In this document: positions 32,794 to 36,104 of the stretch, piece after piece | Position numbering within the stretch: the stretch's first letter is position 1 | Layout of the letters: every line of letters begins with the position of its first letter | From: Actinomycetota bacterium | Lineage (GTDB): Bacteria > Actinomycetota > Acidimicrobiia > Acidimicrobiales > Ilumatobacteraceae | Length of the DNA: 36,104 nucleotides | Assembly (NCBI GenBank): GCA_009927665.1 | Contig: RFMM01000262.1 | Coordinates: 1 to 36,104, forward strand | Direction of reading: 5' to 3' | Notes under the pieces: model-generated | Databases searched by the model: none | Seen by the model: only the letters and a program-made list of their open reading frames with translations | What the model was told of the DNA's origin: nothing | Program-made: the position numbers and the translations under genes

Positions 32794-33963
32794 CAATCTT
32801 CGTAAGGTGAACAAGACGAGAGCAGCGCTCCACGCGAACACTGCAGTGAGCAACATCGGTGCGACTGGTGAACCTGAAGTGAAGCGCAATACTCCAACAA
32901 CAATCGGGCTCAATGAGCCTCCGATGGTTGCCACCAAACCGACGGCGCCCATCACGGTGCCAAAATCTTGTTCGCCAATCACTCGTCGAGCCACGATGCC
33001 GTCGAGTGCCGATAGCGCTCCAATCGAGATTCCTGCGAGCACCACGTACAGCGTCGCGAGCGGCAACATGCCCGAGGTGAGCAGCACGACGGCCGCGAGA
33101 CCGAGCACGACGCGGGCAACGAGCATCAACTCGAGAGCTCCCCACCGCTCGATTGCAGCGACGAGCGGCAGTCGACCGGCCAATTGCAAGAGTCCGCGAG
33201 CGCTCGCGAAACCAGCCGCCACCCCAGCACTGAGACCCGCCCAGGTCATCGTCGGAACTTGGTACACCAGCAAGCTCGACGCAGCGGCCGACGACAAGAG
33301 CGCCGCGAGGGCGAAACGTCGCACCTCGTGACGCTTGGCTGCAGTGCGAAGCGCTTGCAACAGTGAGCCAGCCGCGCCGGGTTGCGAGCCGCGCGGCATG
33401 CACACCACCGCGCACATCGCAAAGGCCGCGATCGTCGCAATCGCTGGCACGCGAATCGCGGTCTGCCAGCCATGTTGTGAGCGCAACCATTCGGTGAAAG
33501 GAATCATGATTGGCGACGACATCGCACCCCAGATCGTGAGTCGGGTGATTGAACGTGACGGGTCAGCCTTGCCCAATCGCACGGCGAGCGGCTGGGTGAA
33601 TGCATAGAACCCTGCCGCACCGATGAGCCCACCGCCTGCTGCATAGGTGAAGAGAAACGCCGTGCCGCTCAGTGAAGCACTCGCGAAATAGAGGGCCGAC
33701 CCGAGTGGTCCGACGACGCCGAGCGCGATGCGCGGGTTGGCCTTGTCGAGTTGGCGACCAGTGGTGATGGCCCCGATGCCCGCCAGCAGGCTTGCAGCGC
33801 CGTAGGCAAGTGCCAGCGAGCCCTCAGTCAGCGAGTGGGCGTCGAGCAGGTCGTCGAAGAGCACGCCGAAGCCGTAGAACCAGGTTCCGTACGCGAGAAT
33901 CGTGAGCACCCCGAGCGCATCGAGGCGCGACGAGGCGAAGGCGCGCATCACGAATCTGTTCAC
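32770..33963 (-). CDS. MFS transporter
   Basis: 12-TM-like hydrophobic pattern; LAYGTWFYGFGVLFDDLLDAHSLTEGSLALAYGAASLLAGIGAITTGRQLDKANPR. Confidence 0.88.
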   Translation of the reverse strand: MNRFVMRAFASSRLDALGVLTILAYGTWFYGFGVLFDDLLDAHSLTEGSLALAYGAASLLAGIGAITTGRQLDKANPRIALGVVGPLGSALYFASASLSGTAFLFTYAAGGGLIGAAGFYAFTQPLAVRLGKADPSRSITRLTIWGAMSSPIMIPFTEWLRSQHGWQTAIRVPAIATIAAFAMCAVVCMPRGSQPGAAGSLLQALRTAAKRHEVRRFALAALLSSAAASSLLVYQVPTMTWAGLSAGVAAGFASARGLLQLAGRLPLVAAIERWGALELMLVARVVLGLAAVVLLTSGMLPLATLYVVLAGISIGALSALDGIVARRVIGEQDFGTVMGAVGLVATIGGSLSPIVVGVLRFTSGSPVAPMLLTAVFAWSAALVLFTLRRLLGAAHEV

Positions 33964-34008
33964 GGCGGGTCTTGCTGATTCAGAGCGCGTCTAGTTGAAA
34001 GAGAGCGT

Positions 34009-34467
34009 CTAGCGCTGCGCCGTGATAGTCACCGATTGTGTGTCGGGTGCGCAGCACACCTCGGCAGAGCGAACGTCGGCGACCTTCGGTGTGTTCTTCA
34101 TCTGTTCGGCGTCGGCGAGCACGGTGTAGACCTCGTAACGGTGATCGCCGCCTTCAACCCAGAACTTGTCTTGCACGGCGTAGCAGCAGGTGGTTTCGCC
34201 CTCGACCCACGTCGGCAGACCGACGCTGGTGATGCGCTCGTGTTCGGCGCGCACTTCGTCGACCGATTGCACTTCGACACCCATGTGATTGATGGAGTCT
34301 GTGGCGGTTGGGTTCTCGATCAACACCAACTTGAGCGGGGGATTCTCGATAGCAAAATTGGCATAACCGGGCCGAATCTTGGCCGGCACGGTGCCGAAGA
34401 GTTTCGAATAGTGGGCGATAGCGGCGTCAAGATTTCGAACATTCAAAGCGAGTTGCAAGCGTGACAT
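34009..34467 (-). CDS. ArsI/CadI family VOC (glyoxalase-fold) protein
   Basis: MSRLQLALNVRNLDAAIAHYSKLFGTVPAKIRPGYANFAIENPPLKLVLIENP; TTCCYAVQDKFWV vicinal-Cys motif; EVYTVLADAE; C-terminal EVCC. Confidence 0.92.
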   Translation of the reverse strand: MSRLQLALNVRNLDAAIAHYSKLFGTVPAKIRPGYANFAIENPPLKLVLIENPTATDSINHMGVEVQSVDEVRAEHERITSVGLPTWVEGETTCCYAVQDKFWVEGGDHRYEVYTVLADAEQMKNTPKVADVRSAEVCCAPDTQSVTITAQR

Positions 34468-34535
34468 GCCCCTACCGTACCCCTCGAAGGTGAACGGCAC
34501 GGTGCACCAGCACTCGGTTGCGCCTGAGCGCCCTG

Positions 34536-34612
34536 TGGTGCCCCCCCTCGGATTCGAACCGAGGACCTGCGGATTAAGAGTCCGTTGCTCTAACCAACTG
34601 AGCTAGAGGGGC
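34536..34612 (-). tRNA. tRNA-Lys (anticodon CTT), CCA encoded
   Basis: Minus strand GCCCCTCTAGCTCAGTTGGTTAGAGCAACGGACTCTTAATCCGCAGGTCCTCGGTTCGAATCCGAGGGGGGGCACCA; cloverleaf with acceptor GCCCCTC/GGGGGGC. Confidence 0.96.
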
Positions 34613-34712
34613 AACTGTGTTGTCACGATGTCGCTGTCGTTGCATTGGTAACGCAGCGCAACAGCCTAACTCGCACGCGCATTGTGACGACAAACGACAA
34701 CGTCAAGCGATT

Positions 34713-34790
34713 TGGGGTGGACGACGGGGCTCGAACCCGCGACCTCTAGGACCACAACCTAGCGCTCTAGCCAACTGAGCTACGCCCACC
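34713..34790 (-). tRNA. tRNA-His (anticodon GTG), with encoded G-1 and CCA
   Basis: Minus strand GGTGGGCGTAGCTCAGTTGGCTAGAGCGCTAGGTTGTGGTCCTAGAGGTCGCGGGTTCGAGCCCCGTCGTCCACCCCA; G-1:C73 pair as expected for tRNA-His. Confidence 0.96.
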
Positions 34791-34898
34791 ATGGGCGCTC
34801 TAGTCTGCCACGAAAATGCGCAAGGAACGCAGGCTGTGCAGGGGCATCGGTTGCGTATGGGTAGTCTCTAGGCACACACTCGTTTGGAGCTGATAACC

Positions 34899-36104
34899 AT
34901 GCCAGCGGCTGACAAGACGCTGACGCAATCTCTGGTCGCACGGGCGAAGGAAATTACTGCCCGTGAACTGCAGGTATACGCCGACCGCACGAAGGGTTCG
35001 CAGGCCGCCAACGCCCGAGCCCGAAAATCGTTGCCGCTCGGAGTGCCGTCAAGTTTTCAGGATTACGACCCGTATCCGATCGTGCTTGCCCGCGCGCAGG
35101 AGTACTGGTCGGTCGACGTCGACGGCAATCGCTATGTCGACTACAACATGGGCTTCGGGGCCTTGTTTGCAGGCCATATGCACCCTGCGGTGCGCAAGGC
35201 TGTTTCGGCTCAGCTTGACGACGGCACCCTCTTCGTAACCCCGTGCCCGAGCAACGCCGAGGTGGCCGAATTGCTGACGGCTCGGTACGGGTTTCCGCTC
35301 TGGCGCTTCACGAACTCGGGCACCGAAGCCACGATGGATGCACTGCGCGTCGCCCGCGCCGCGACCGGCCGCGAAAAGATCGTCAAGGTTGAAGGCGGCT
35401 ATCACGGCCACCACGACGAAGTGATGGTGTCGATGAAGCCGTCGCTCGATAACGCGGGCCCTGCCGATGCACCTCATTCGGTTGCGTCGTCGGCTGGCAT
35501 CACTAGTGGGGTAGTGGGCGACACCATCGTTATCCCCTACAACGACCCAGAAGCGCTCGAGCGGGTGTTACGCAGTGGCGAGATTGCGGCGTTCATCGTC
35601 GAGCCCGTCATGCAGAACATCGGCATCTGTTTGCCGCAGTCGGGATATCTGCAAGCGGTGCGCGAAATCACCCGCAAGTATGGCACGCTGTTGGTGTTCG
35701 ACGAAGTGAAGACCGGCATCACCGCTGGGTGGAGAGGTGCCGCTGGCGCTCTCGGCGTCGAACCTGACCTCGTCGCGCTTGCCAAGTCGATCGGCGGCGG
35801 CCTGCCGCTCGGCGCCTTTGGTGGCAAGCGCGAATACATGGACGAAATCACCAACCGTCGTGTCGTGCACCTCGGCACCTATAACGGCAACCCGCTGTGC
35901 ATGGCGGCTGCACGTGCGGTGTTGGCTGAAGTGTGCACGCCCGAGGCCACCGACGATGTGATTGCCCGCAACCATCGTCTCGTCGAAGCGTGTCGTTCGG
36001 TCATCACCCAACATGGGTTGCCCGCCAACGTGGTGGAATTTGGCGCGAAAGGTTGCGTCACGTGGTCGCCCGAGCCGATTCGTAACTATCGCGACTACAA
36101 GGCC
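34899..36104 (+). CDS. Class-III aminotransferase / glutamate-1-semialdehyde aminomutase-like protein (3' truncated by window)
   Basis: MPAADKTLTQSLVARAKEI...; VDYNMGFGALFAGHMHPAV; FTNSGTEATMDALRVARAATGREKIVKVEGGYHGHHD; LLVFDEVKTG; ALAKSIGGGLPLGAFGG; no stop before window end so not in ORF track. Confidence 0.9.
   Translation, partial: MPAADKTLTQSLVARAKEITARELQVYADRTKGSQAANARARKSLPLGVPSSFQDYDPYPIVLARAQEYWSVDVDGNRYVDYNMGFGALFAGHMHPAVRKAVSAQLDDGTLFVTPCPSNAEVAELLTARYGFPLWRFTNSGTEATMDALRVARAATGREKIVKVEGGYHGHHDEVMVSMKPSLDNAGPADAPHSVASSAGITSGVVGDTIVIPYNDPEALERVLRSGEIAAFIVEPVMQNIGICLPQSGYLQAVREITRKYGTLLVFDEVKTGITAGWRGAAGALGVEPDLVALAKSIGGGLPLGAFGGKREYMDEITNRRVVHLGTYNGNPLCMAAARAVLAEVCTPEATDDVIARNHRLVEACRSVITQHGLPANVVEFGAKGCVTWSPEPIRNYRDYKA

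Noticed and set aside
1-36104. CRISPR array, prophage, transposase or integrase
   Set aside because: No regularly spaced repeats, no recognisable transposase/integrase/phage ORFs on either strand; tRNA-Lys and tRNA-His are not followed by integrase genes in this window.

Overview
High-GC actinobacterial chromosomal segment; the gene order suggests Acidimicrobiia/Ilumatobacter-like, but this is inference only. Left end (1-5560): housekeeping SRP/ribosome block ftsY(partial)-ffh-[XRE HTH + DUF6036-like nucleotidyltransferase, candidate toxin-antitoxin pair]-rpsP-khpA-trmD-rplS-DUF2469-yraN, with no rimM between khpA and trmD. 5462-11327: SGNH hydrolase (frameshifted), two GT4-type glycosyltransferases, an MFS transporter and a UDP-glucose 6-dehydrogenase-like gene. 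11484-29039: a phosphonate-utilisation island of about 17.5 kb. It has (i) an SBP-permease-permease-ATPase importer resembling 2-aminoethylphosphonate systems; (ii) a ten-gene minus-strand unit with stop/start overlaps at most junctions, containing phnY-like dioxygenase, phnZ-like HD oxygenase, phnG-H-I-J-K-L-M, and an archaeal-type IMPase/FBPase-like phosphatase carrying a frameshift; (iii) a secreted choice-of-anchor-I-like protein; (iv) phnD-phnC and a fused double-length phnE. The notable points are the oxidative PhnY/PhnZ route in the same transcription unit as C-P lyase, the absence of phnN/phnP/phnF with a sugar-phosphatase-like gene in their place, and candidate 11-nt-periodic Pho-box-like repeats in three divergent promoter regions. 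Right end (29085-36104): two small conserved-looking proteins (one a 36-aa membrane peptide absent from the ORF track), enoyl-CoA hydratase, rpe, a TrmA/RumA-like RNA methyltransferase, an MFS transporter, an ArsI/CadI-type VOC protein, tRNA-Lys(CTT), tRNA-His(GTG) and a class-III aminotransferase truncated by the window end. All family calls are from reading translations; no database search was run.
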